From Nemertoderma westbladi (taxonomy: Eukaryota; Xenacoelomorpha; Nemertodermatida; Nemertodermatidae): DNA of 64,000 nucleotides. Shown one piece after another: positions 45,395 through 55,852 of the stretch. The DNA lies in contig JAUCBJ010006962.1 of NCBI GenBank assembly GCA_032718475.1, forward strand, positions 151,976-215,975, written 5' to 3'. The notes below the pieces were generated by a model. That model was not told the DNA's origin and ran no database searches. It worked only from the letters and a program-made list of their open reading frames with translations. The stretch's first letter is position 1; every line of letters begins with the position of its first letter. The position numbers and the translations under genes are program-made.

Positions 45395-47285
45395 GTCCAA
45401 GTCTAAAGCCAAACTCAAGTCATTGGAGCGGCCTGAAGAGTCATTGGAGCGGCCTGAAGAGTCATTGGAGCGGCCCGGAGACCTGTCAGACCAACAGACT
45501 TACGTGACTACTAGGTCCGGAAGGGTAAGTTATGACGTAAAACCACCCTTACAGACTAAACCAGGGTCACGGTTGGTAAGTGACAGACAGAAAATGACCG
45601 ACACAATGGAGCCTTTGGTTTCCAAACCTGCGGGTTTGGATTCGAAACCTCCATCAATTAGCGGACAACCGTCGCTGGCATTAGAGCCATGTAGTATTTA
45701 TGACAAATTACTAAATTCGTCTGCCTCTTGGCTGACAATTTGTAAAAGAACTGCGTGGTTAAGCCAATACATTTCGTACCTTTGTATAAAACATTTGATA
45801 CATTTGGGAGAACAGACGAGCGCTAATAGTGAGTGAATTCGGAAATTGAAACAACCTCTGACAGAGGATGAGATTGATCAAGCGGAATTAAAGCATTTGA
45901 AGCACTATCAAATGTGTGCCTTCCCCAAAGAATTCCATCTATTATCGGCTCAACGACCAGTTCTCTATAAACCCCTTAGAAAATGGAGTCCATTAATCCA
46001 TAAGGGTTTAATTTGTCATAGATCGAGAATCCAGACTGTCGATATAAATTCACAGTTTCGGTTCCCAGTGATAATCCCTAGTCACCCAATAGAATTGCAA
46101 AGAGCGATTCTATGGGATATACACAAGAGGTTGCATCACGCGGGAAAGTTACACTGTTTGTCGGCAGCGAGACAGCGATTCATTCTATTGCAGCCAAGCA
46201 GGGCAGTAGGTACTATGTATGACGCCTGTCTGGTTTGCAAGAGGGTGAACGCCAGAGTATTGGAACAGGAGATGGCTGAACTCCCGGAAGCGAGAGTGCA
46301 GGCATATGACCCACCCTTTACAAAAACAGGGGTGGATTGTTTTGGTCCGATTGAGGCAAAGAGTGGATGGCTGACCCACAAGCGATGGGGTCTGCTACTG
46401 ACATGTATGGCTAGTAGAGCCATACATATTGAGCGTGTGGCAGACATGTCGACCAAATCTCTGCTCCTGGCCTTGAAGAGATTTATGGCCAGTAGAGGAC
46501 TAGTAAAGGCGTTCTACTCCGACGAGGGTACAAACTTTGTCGGGGGGAATAGCGAGTTAAACGCGGCTCATAGGGCGGCGCAGAATAAAGAAATTTCTGC
46601 AGCACTTTTGCCGCAGAGAATAGAATGGAGATTTAATACTCCAGAAAGTCCTTGGAGAGGAGGAAGTTGGGAGCGTTTGGTTCGCTCTGTAAAGCAGGCC
46701 ATTGCCAAGACGTTGCCTGTAAATAAACAACTTACCGACGACGAACTGGTCACAGCTTTCATTGAAATCGAGCATACCCTAAACTCGAGGCCGATAGCTA
46801 TGTTGCCAGACGGTGTTGCATTAACGCCGAATCATTTGCTAATGCAGAGTCCAGCATTTCTTGTGCCGGCATCAGAACCCATTAGTGCCGACCTATATAG
46901 TTGTAAGAGCTGGAAAATAACTCAATTTGTCACGTACACATTCTGGGAATATTGGCGGGAATACTATCTTCCCACCATATCTACCAGAACAAAGTGGTAC
47001 AAAACGGTTCGGAGTCTCCAAAGGGGAGATTACGTATTGATAACCGAGCCGATTGTCAAGAGAAAGTACTGGGAGACGGGAGTTATCTTGCACATACACC
47101 CAGACGTGCAAAACATAGTGCACACAGTCACTGTGAAAATTAGGTGCAAGTGTCCGCACCCAAAAAAGTGTAAAACTAATGGTTTACACACCTTGGACCG
47201 ACCGGTCCAAGATATCGTGTTATTAGAGGAGACACGCATCGAGACGGGAGATTATAATTTGTCTCCTGCCTCAAATAAAAATTAG
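45369..47285 (+). pseudogene. pol: E2 pol C-terminal part: linker and integrase (separated by breaks)
   Basis: The continuation of pol in the shifted frame: 45369-45836 (linker, SLERPEE repeats), TGA at 45834-45836 where E1 has CGA, then 45846-47285. The integrase piece has the H2C2 region (~46125-46245), DDE residues near 46335, 46521 and 46671, and the DUF5641-like tail. All catalytic residues are present, so damage is limited to one frameshift and one nonsense codon. Confidence 0.85.
45623..45638 (+). repeat. 16-nt self-complementary motif in E2 pol
   Basis: CAAACCTGCGGGTTTG, equivalent of 580-595. Confidence 0.75.
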
Positions 47286-47716
47286 TGTTGGATGCAACTC
47301 ACTTCGTATGCATTCCTCGTATGCAAATACTAGGAAATGCACAGGAGCGGGTTTGCGGTGATTTGCGTGAGAATTTGTCTGGTGGGTATCAAAACAAAAT
47401 TTTATTTTCAAAATTTTCAAAATTAGAAAATTTTAAAAAAAATTAGAAGTGAACCCAAGACAATTCCAGACGCTGTGTATAGACGCGTTTTAGAATTCGT
47501 CTATAGATATACAGTAATTTGAAAAGTCGTGAAGCCTGGAAAATAGCATTTAGAAACCATGGTGACGGCTATATTACGTAGGAGTGTAAATTGAGTTTAG
47601 CAACTTCCACAGATTGGTGCCAACAGTACAACTAGGGTGCTAAAGGTTAGTAGCATCAGGGCGTACACGGACCCCACTCAGTAGTTTGCAGTCAAGTGAG
47701 ATGTATGTTCGATTAT

Positions 47717-47732
47717 CAAACCTGTGGGTTTG
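47717..47732 (+). repeat. 16-nt self-complementary motif, E2 spacer
   Basis: CAAACCTGTGGGTTTG in non-coding spacer, same as 2670. Confidence 0.75.
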
Positions 47733-47970
47733 GTATAGTCGAACATTAAGACTATTGTCCTTTCTAACTACTGTAGTTTAGTACGAGTAATAGGAGTAGT
47801 TTGGGAATCAAAAAGTGAGTTGGTCACGGCCAGTTTATCTCCAAAGTTTTGCGCTATGCATGGGAATAGGTTGGAGGATAGTTAGGAATGAGACGGGATC
47901 TAGAGAGTCAAACCTGAACTGCTGTAAGGCGGGGGGGGGGGGGGGGGGGTTCAAGAGGTCTGTCCTTCGG

Positions 47971-47995
47971 CGACATCTAACTGATTTACCCACAG
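47971..47995 (+). promoter_or_regulatory. Putative 3' splice site for ORF3 (E2)
   Basis: CTAAC (branch A ~47980) then TGATTTACCCACAG, with AG at 47994-47995. ORF3 ATG at 48053. Identical core to E1. Confidence 0.55.
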
Positions 47996-48825
47996 TGTAA
48001 TTAGTTACGTAATGGCACTTATTGGAATATATATGTATATACGCGGCGCATAATGGAGAAGGAAATTAGAGCGCAACCGCGGAGAGGATTTACTGCTAGA
48101 GAGGAGGCGGAGTTACCATTCGGGCGACCGGGATGTAAAGATTCGAACGTTTACTACCATGGGAGGTCAGTGATGGAGCTAAATGGAAGGTATAAACCCG
48201 CGTATGATAAGGAGCTAAGGAGGGAAAGAATGAGAGCGTTGGGGGACCGTATGGAAGTTTTGCGGAGAGAGTATCGCACTCGGTATCCCTACGATTTCGC
48301 TTTAGACGTATGTGACATTAGTGCAGACCCGGATGAGGAGATCGCGCGGCTGTACCATATGAACATGTATTTACGATATGAAGAACCTCTACCTGCAGTC
48401 CGAGACCAGTTCGACGGAATGCATCTGTACAGGAGGAATCGAGGCGAGGATCAGGAGACGCCGAAAATCTTCAGCGTGTACAAGCTGTTTTACAAGTGTG
48501 GTGAATGCATGAACAAACAAGACGTGGCGATTCCCGACCGGCTGGACGAGCAACATCCTGAACCGATATTAACGCGATGTCAAGCTCACCAGTTCCTTAG
48601 ATATAACGAGGGAGGTTACCCAATGAGCAACCCGATGATCAGTATCGACTTCAGCGGAAAGCGACCTCCATGACCCATTACGCCGACCGTTATAACATTA
48701 GATCCGTATACGGAGATTAAACCCTGTTCGACACCCAGTTTGATAGAGACGGCAGCGGCCATTTCGCTGTACCGAGCCTATAAGGATCTAGAGGCGCGGC
48801 GCGAAGCAGCACGGGACTCGGGTAC

Positions 48826-48841
48826 CAAACCCGCGGGTTTG
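48826..48841 (+). repeat. 16-nt self-complementary motif in E2 ORF3 (first)
   Basis: Perfect CAAACCCGCGGGTTTG, read K-P-A-G-L. E1 has a replaced centre here (3771). Confidence 0.75.
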
Positions 48842-50422
48842 GAGCTCTCGAGTCCCTGGACTACGTTTACTTCGCCTCACCGAGCGAGAAGCCTCACTCC
48901 TGAGCATCAGGACGACATAGACGCGTTGCGGCAGGAGGAGAGAGCGGCGAAGGCGAAAGAGTTATTCGAGAAGCGGATAGCGGAGTATAATAAGACCGCG
49001 GATAGACATCAAGAGGAGACTAGGAGAGTGACCGGATTTGTTCCACAGGCCGTATCTCAACCCCGACCGGTGTATTATTCCGACGGCAACGAACCTGCGA
49101 TATTGGTAGATCATCCGGAGTCGCGAGAAGCGATAAGATTCTTGCCGATGGTAAGGATGCCGGATCATTGGAACGTTGACTGTCTACGGGAAGTTTTATG
49201 CGCGAAGTTCTTGCGTGATGTCCCGATGCAGATCACGGATTATGACACACTGGACAAGATTGGAGCTCCGGAGAAGGAGAGCAAATTGTTTGGATGGTTA
49301 GATAAGTACATCAAAGTATGGGTCGCGGTGGCTACATTCCCAGACGACGAGGAGGTAGACCAGACGTGGCTGAGGAGGAAGGGTTCTTACACCCGATATG
49401 ATGACCACAAGGCTATCGAGCGCATGTGGACCCCATCAGACGAGATTCAGCGTCAGTGGAGGAAAACGGAGGAATCACTGCAGGATTGGAGGGTGATGTT
49501 CTACAACAATGAAGGAGGGTCCCATCAAGAATGTTTGACTAGCAAGTGCATTCAATCGCGCAGCCGATGGTGTGACTCATGTGTTTATGCGCGTGAGGGC
49601 GGATCGAGAGAGACCGGAGCCCATCATAACGACACAATATCGGAAGGGGAAGGATCCTAGGGAACAGATTTTGGAGGTATGCAGGCGAGGAGGTATGCAC
49701 GGAGCGGAGCGTATCGACGCCAGGATGCTACCCAAGAAGGTTAGAGAGGCTATTCTCAACCAAGATTACGTCAAGGTGGGATCAGGAGTCCAGAGCGATT
49801 TGGAGAGTGACTTCAACGCCATGACTGATTTGGAAGATAGATTGCCGAGACCGTTTGTCGTCACCAAGCTATTGTTGCTATGGGCTGGGCACAGCATATT
49901 GGAATTTATAGGGAGTATCCCAACTCTGCCAAGACTGGTATGGGCTTTATAGCACATTTGTTGTATAATTGGGACTTTAAGTTAAAGACGCAGAAGAAGT
50001 ACGAGGAGGCGTATGGTGAATACAACACGCCACTGGGAGCGGAGTTCAAATCCCACTTCAAGCGGCAAGCGTTAGTGTATTGGAACATTTGCGCGCCACC
50101 CCGTGCGTCGCTACAATATTATTTGGTGCTTGAGTCGAACACGGTAACTTGTTTATTAGCGGATATCGTTGCGCGAGTTTTGAAGCGTCATCCATTGGTA
50201 TTCGGAGGAGATCAATACATTCGCTCGAAAGGGGGAATCCAATCCGACGTGATGAAGCGTTTCTTAACCCCGTTCTTCAACCAATCGTTAGAAAATACGT
50301 CGATGGTTAGGAGAGGATTAGCGATATTCGAAGGAGTATATCGACAGAACATCGGAGATTTGGGAGACCGACCGTCGATGGAGTATCCGACGCCAGAGGC
50401 CTTGGAGAAGTGGTTCGGGAAT

Positions 50423-50438
50423 CAAACCCGCGGGTTTG
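50423..50438 (+). repeat. 16-nt self-complementary motif in E2 ORF3 (second)
   Basis: Perfect CAAACCCGCGGGTTTG, read Q-T-R-G-F. Confidence 0.75.
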
Positions 50439-51762
50439 GTACTCTCTTCCACTCGGAGGCTGATAGACCCGTTAAGGAGGGTTGGCCGGAGACGTTAGTA
50501 GAGGTGTTCGGAGTAGATCTTCCGGTGGAGAAGACATATCCGAAACGAACGCGGGAGGAAATATTGGAGATAGAGGACAAGGGCGAGGATGTTTACTTTG
50601 TTCCGGATCGACAACTGCTGACTGGAGAGGACGACATCGTATTAGACATTGGGAAAGAATGAAGTGCGAAACCGATTGGAGACCTCATATACGAGAGGGC
50701 CTGGTTTCCACAAGCGCAGGTGTAAGTTGTGCGGCAGCACAAGGCACAATCAAAAATCGTGCGACGCGGTAGTAGAGGCGGCGCATAAGGTCTGCCTTTT
50801 GGTGCAATGAGACCGACCATTCGTTTCATACATGCACCGTCTTCATTTCTCAATGCGGATACTGTGGGGTAAAGGGACATCGCAGCGCGAGATGTCAGCT
50901 GCGAGATGATTCCTTCCAAAACCACAGCGCTAACCTACTTCGGGAGATGCTAGATAAGTGGGAGGGTGTGACCGACTACCACATCCAAGCGCAGATGCGT
51001 TGGTTACCATTTAAGGCGGGATACGGATTTTGGGCAGTAGACCCATCTCACGTTGCGTATGAGCCGTATCTACAGTCTTTGCCACAATATCAGGAGCTCA
51101 TCTTGACCGCTCAAGACCTTCCACAAAACACTGGAGTTATCGTAGTTCGAGAATACTTCAGACAGTTGAATATGGACAACAAGTACACTTGGAACTTTGT
51201 TGCTATTTGCGACCGGATCACGAAAGGTCTGTTTTCGGAAACTAGAAAGGTGGTACGCGCGCGAGGGGATTGGAGGATGGCGGCTATACAGTACCGCAAT
51301 GAGTTCTTGTTGACTCATGTACCAGTGGGGTCATTGACCGCTGAGAGGATACAGGAGCAGAGAATCGCAGCGACCACAGCGACAACCGCTGGAGCTCAAG
51401 GCTCGCGGAAAGAACCAGGAGGAGAGGTCCAAGACAAGCGTCAAGTCAAGGACGACCTCTATCACTCAATTATAGAGGCACAGCAGTTGCAGCGCCAGGC
51501 GCAGGGAGCGTCGGAGAAGGCACGCGTGCAACTGCAGAAGGAAGAGTTGGCGGAAGCGACCACAGCAGCACGACAATCGGGACGAGGCCGAGGTAGAAGT
51601 ACCAGCCGGGAATCTGTCGGGGCTCATGGAACATCGTCGCCGGTTCCAGGGAGTGACGCCTCACGGACGCCGTCAACAGAGTCAACTAGAGGAAGGTTGG
51701 TGTATCTGGGAAGAGGGCGAAAGAGGGTAGTGAGCCCAAAGAACCCAGGAGCGGGTCGGTAA

Positions 51763-52258
51763 TGCATTTATAGCACGGGGCGACAGACTCTAGATATGTA
51801 CATCATCGTCGCTCTGATGTATATTGTAGCATTTGGATATATTCGACTAGACTCATATACACTAGTTGAACCGATTTTGAATTTATATTATGAGAGAGGC
51901 GAAGGAGGTGATTGGGGAGACAAACCTGCGGGTTTGGCTTACTCCTTTCACCTACCCTAGCAAAATTTTTTATATTTGATCTTGTATGTAGTAATCATTA
52001 TGTAAAAACGAACGAGAAACAATATTTTGTAAATTTAATTTGTATGTAATTATCGTTAAACAGTGAGAGCGATAATATTTCGTAAATTTAATTTGTATGC
52101 AATTCCATTATGCAATATCTATGGCAATATTTGTAAATAGTAGAATTTATAGTATCAAGTATTTTAGATTATTTGAAAGAAATTTATTTTGTTTGTATAC
52201 ATCACCTTATACTCTTCTACAGTTGGAGGGAAACATTGTATGATTTCCCTTGGAGCGG
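51763..52258 (+). other. E2 3' untranslated region
   Basis: Non-coding, homologous to 7858-8349, with the short AATTTAATTTGTATG repeats and a purine-rich TTGGAGCGG before the LTR. Confidence 0.6.
51921..51936 (+). repeat. 16-nt self-complementary motif, E2 3' UTR
   Basis: CAAACCTGCGGGTTTG, same as 8016. Confidence 0.75.
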
Positions 52259-52963
52259 TGTTACGGTATATGGCGCTGTATCCACATTGTTAGCCGTTGT
52301 ACTGTATACACGATATTAGTTATTATGCAGAACACATTATTAGCCATTATACACTATAATATATTAGTCCGTTATACTGTACGCAATATTAGTCCGTCAT
52401 GCAGTATAATTATTTAGATAAGACATAAGCGCAGTGACATTTAGATAAGGAAATTGAAACGCCCATATATTTTGAACTCATCCGTTTTGTATAGTATGTA
52501 GCCCTACCTATGTAATTTTGTAATATGATATAAGTAGATAGTTCCAGGGTAGCAAGTTCAGTTGGACCCTGGATTTCGGGCTTGCTATTATTAGCCTTGA
52601 TGGGCTAGCTATCAAGGGGTTTGATTTCTTTATAATCGCGCTAAATTAACTTTTGTGCATCATGTTATTAGTGCCGCTAAATTAAGCATCGGCAAAATTA
52701 CCTTATATGGTGACGTTTTGTGGGTTTGGGGAGCAATAGGGCAACAATCCGGCTTTCTTATTGGACTAACTGCTTCCAGGTTGGTCTAATGCTAGCGCGG
52801 ATTGGAGAGCCAATGAGAGAGCGATTGCATCACCCTTCTCGGATCACCTATAATTTGGCGGTTTGCTGGTAGAGCGGTATCTATCTGTATATATTCCCCA
52901 CACAGCAACAACAGCAGCAACTCACTCAGACATATTTAGTGCCATTAAGTTTAGGAGTATTAT
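52259..52963 (+). repeat. 3' LTR of E2, first ~705 bp
   Basis: Matches 35569-36272 with scattered substitutions and stops abruptly at the E3 LTR, in the middle of the TTAGGAGTAT sequence. The rest of this LTR should resume to the right of E3, outside the window. Confidence 0.9.
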
Positions 52964-53308
52964 TGTTCGCGCTTTCAGACCTTTGGCAGTTTAACCCACC
53001 AAATTAAGATGTCTTCTAGATATTAAATCGGTTTTTAGTCTATGACAAGTATTTGATTCACTACACTAGTCGAAACCAATCTGTGCGCGATCATTCACCC
53101 GCTGGATATTCCCGGGAGATTGGGTTCGACGGTTTAATTTTATTGCTATGTAAGCCTAATGTATTATTCGACTGACAGTATTATATAATCTCTGACAATA
53201 TTATTCACCTTCGGGAAATATTAACAGTTCCTTTAGGACGTGGCGCTCTATCTATACAAACAGAGTTATGACTTAAACTACTCACAACGATATGGCTCAA
53301 TTATAATT
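52964..53308 (-). repeat. 3' LTR of E3 (portion that can be matched)
   Basis: Homologous to 63656-64000. The LTR continues further right, but its inner boundary cannot be fixed because the other copy leaves the window. A GGAACA at ~53424-53429 and a pyrimidine-rich tract at 53509-53525 are possible boundary signals. Confidence 0.85.
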
Positions 53309-54235
53309 CACATATATGGCGCATTCTTTAGGAATTGCTTCTTTAACAGACTCACTCATACACAATGCTGCACAATACTGCACACTAATCTGCCAATCTT
53401 CACTGATTTTAGTCACATATAAAAGGAACACAGACTGACTCATGTAGGGTCTATCAAATAACATTAGATTCACTTCAAACCACTTTAACATAAGTTACAA
53501 TCGTTATTGGTAACCTTTCTCTCTTACCTTCGGTATATCAAGAATATTGGGTTTCGGGGTTATTTATCGTTATTCCAAATATAATAATTCATCAACCATA
53601 TTATGAAGAACTGACAGTAAATAGCAGTATAAAACAACAATGAAAACACTGATTGTTATGAGTTTGCAATGTTTCAGCAGTCAGTATGTATGATCAGTTA
53701 GCAGTTAAAGGATATATGTCCTTATAATTAAACCTACTAGTGTAAGACTAAAAACTGAAACACGGAGGTGCCAAAAGCCGGTTCTTAGGCTCTGGGCAAA
53801 AACATAACACTGCACTACTGAGTTTCTGTATATACCTCCAACACAGAGACAACAAACGCTCTGATTGGTCAACCTGAACAACGAGAGAACAAAGAAACAA
53901 AGAAACGTCGACGTGGCAATATCAGCTGCTAGCCGTCGTCATGGTAGCGACACTGTTTTCAAGAGTATCGAGCTTTTACGTCACGGAATTACGGATTATG
54001 TCCTCTAAAGTACAAATACAGAAGAAATAGCTTTTATGTCCGCTAAAACACCAGTACAGCAAGGACACGGCCTTTTTATGCCTGGTAAACCAACTACAGA
54101 GTATTTTACGGGAAAAATAAGGAAAAATAACCGGACAATTCAGCAAAAGCTTTTACACCGCTCCCAGAAAATGGGATTTTCAGTCTATAAAATATAAAAA
54201 TCACAGTTTCTAAAACATAAAGATACTCTAAACAG
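53309..54235 (-). other. E3 LTR remainder and/or 3' UTR
   Basis: No coding region recognised. It contains the unmatched part of the 3' LTR and, presumably, the 3' UTR. Confidence 0.4.
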
Positions 54236-54442
54236 TTAGTCTTTCTTGCGCGGACGGCGTTTACGCAGTTTTTTAAAGCTAGCAAGAGTCATTTTCTCTT
54301 TGGGGGAAGCCACTTTACTAGGAGGGCCATAACTCCTGGGTGAAGGGTGCAATATGATTGCATTAAAAGGTTTGGGTTTACGGTCGGTGTCTCGTCCATT
54401 TCGATATGCTTCTCCTCGAGCTGATTTTCCTCCGCTTGTCAT
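54236..54442 (-). pseudogene. E3 ORF3 C-terminal remnant (basic tail)
   Basis: An open frame of 68 codons ending with a strongly basic KKLRKRRPRKKD. Position (last coding stretch before the LTR) and basic character match the ORF3 end in E1/E2, but there is no clear residue alignment. Assignment by position. Confidence 0.35.
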
Positions 54443-55056
54443 GGGATACGTTCGTCCAAAACTCTCGCAGAGAATAGGGTTTTCTAAGCTTGATATCTTC
54501 TTTGAGATTCGAGGTTTCCCAATCGAACTGAGATAAGGCCAATTTGTTTATCGATTGGACTTACTGTTGTAACTTACGTTTATCTGAACAAACGCAGGTT
54601 TCTTTTTGATCTTTATAGAATAGCGTTTAACTCGTTTCGTACAACGCTCTCCTTCACTTTGATGAAGGGTTGTATCGCGTTAAACGGGACGACCATACGG
54701 TTGGATAATGATATTAGGTGTCTGCGTCATAATCCAGCTAGGTAAGATGGGCGGCTAGCTAGAAATCACTGTCGGAGTGTTACCGATTAATTGTTAGGGT
54801 AGCACTAGATCTTGAACAGTGAATACCGTCTGCGAGGATCCGCGACACCACCAGGATCGCAGGTCTGAGGTCCAACTAAGAAATGAGGAGGTTTGACCGA
54901 GTATTCCGGGACTCTGATCGTAGGTTTACTCTAGGATCGTTAGAGCCGAGTGAGCATAGGTGATACGTCAAACAAGTTTCGCTCGAAACTCCAGTAAATA
55001 TAACGAACACAACTGTGTTTAACACAACGTTTCCGTGGATGTTTATGTCTTTCCGT
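54443..55056 (-). other. Decayed or deleted ORF3 middle of E3
   Basis: No long frame. An imperfect inverted repeat (TTTAAC...TACAACGCTCTCCTTC with GAAGGGTTGTA...GTTAAAC) lies at 54627-54695. The zinc-knuckle part seen in E1/E2 is not found. Confidence 0.35.
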
Positions 55057-55752
55057 TTATTGGCTGGGTCTAGGGCATTTACCGTAATAATACCCAAAAA
55101 CGTACGTCTTGTAGGGGAAACGCGAGTGATCTTTCTCCAGCTTACAATATTCCTCCATCCGTTCGAAGCTGTTCGGTACAACAGGTAGCGGTCGATCGGC
55201 GATAAGATACATCATAGGGGAATCGAGCCGTTTGAGTTCTACCATGCGGTCATGATGTATACCTTGAGGATATCGAGTTTCTAGATTTTGTTGACTGGCA
55301 ATATTGAGATATGTTTCTATCAGGAATTCCAGATAATCGTTGAAGTCGCTGCGTTTATCCGGCTCCTCAACGTCTTCTCTTTCGAGTCTGTTTCGAATAG
55401 AATTCTCGTGTTCCATTCTTGGTTTATCGTTCCGCCTCTGCTGGGTAGGATATTTCAATCGTACCATTTCCCTTTTGGTGTCGACATTGTCCGTATCGTG
55501 TAAATCGATAGGATGACCAGTAGTTAAGAAGCCCATATACGTACCATTACGCTGCGTATATCGAGCAGTGAATTTTCTATAGTCCAACTCACGCGTGAGC
55601 TGCTCTTGGGACATTGGCGGTTCGATATAACGACCATCGTCCTCCGCAGCAGTTGGACTAACGTCGCCGCGTATTAAGCTATCAACAAACGCTTGTAAAA
55701 GTAGAGTATATCGCTCCCCGATACCAAGACCATCTTCTATCAACTCCGTCAT
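55057..55752 (-). pseudogene. E3 ORF3 N-terminal part (remote homologue of E1/E2 ORF3)
   Basis: The frame is open from ~55851; the first ATG is at 55750-55752, giving 231 codons to 55057. The key match to E1/E2 ORF3 residues ~100-155 is PLPVV...F..M..Y, then K.YVFGYYYGKC against K.FSVYKLFYKCGEC, with similar spacing. Upstream blocks (RYP, ML/MYL) also align in order. It lies in the same position, after pol and before the 3' LTR. The frame ends soon after the KC motif, so the central region and zinc knuckles are lost. The homology is by eye and needs profile comparison. Confidence 0.55.
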
Positions 55753-55852
55753 ATCTGCTATATATGAGTTTATCCATATTATAATGAGTCCACATTTAGG
55801 CGAGCGGGCGTCGCTGCCTACCCCAATCAACCCCCGGACAGTACGAGATCCT

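Larger units (their letters stand above)
47286..48052 (+). other. pol-ORF3 spacer of E2
   Basis: Counterpart of 2243-3006. It holds the motif copy at 47717, a G run (17 G, ~47933-47949) and the splice acceptor. No ORF. Confidence 0.7.
48053..51762 (+). pseudogene. E2 ORF3: large CCHC-knuckle accessory ORF (broken)
   Basis: About 1,240 codons long including breaks: a TGA at 48671-48673 (same frame continues), frameshifts near 49553 and 49883, TGA at 50660-50662, and small indels through 50720-50810. The last 272 codons (50947-51762) are open. The N-terminal ~150 residues contain EEPLPAVRDQFDGMHLY and a YKLFYKCGEC end, remotely matched in E3. The middle has no domain I recognise. Zinc knuckles lie near 50720-50900. 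The C-terminal ~130 residues are Gln/Ala/Arg-rich and end GRGRKRVVSPKNPGAGR. Breaks do not coincide with those in E1, implying recent decay of a once-open gene. No membrane span, so not an envelope protein by appearance. Confidence 0.75.
35569..52963 (+). mobile_element. BEL/Pao LTR retrotransposon E2 (nearly complete)
   Basis: 5' LTR 35569-37835, leader, gag, pol, ORF3, 3' UTR, and the first ~705 bp of the 3' LTR from 52259. The 3' LTR is interrupted at 52963/52964 by E3, and its remainder must lie past 64000. Without E3, E2 would be about 19 kb, large for BEL/Pao. Gag and the front of pol are open; the back of pol and ORF3 carry breaks. The two LTR starts differ by a few percent, so insertion is not very recent. 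Confidence 0.9.

Noticed and set aside
48053-51762. ORF3 as a retroviral-type envelope gene
   Set aside because: No signal peptide, no hydrophobic membrane span, no fusion-peptide-like segment; three zinc knuckles instead.
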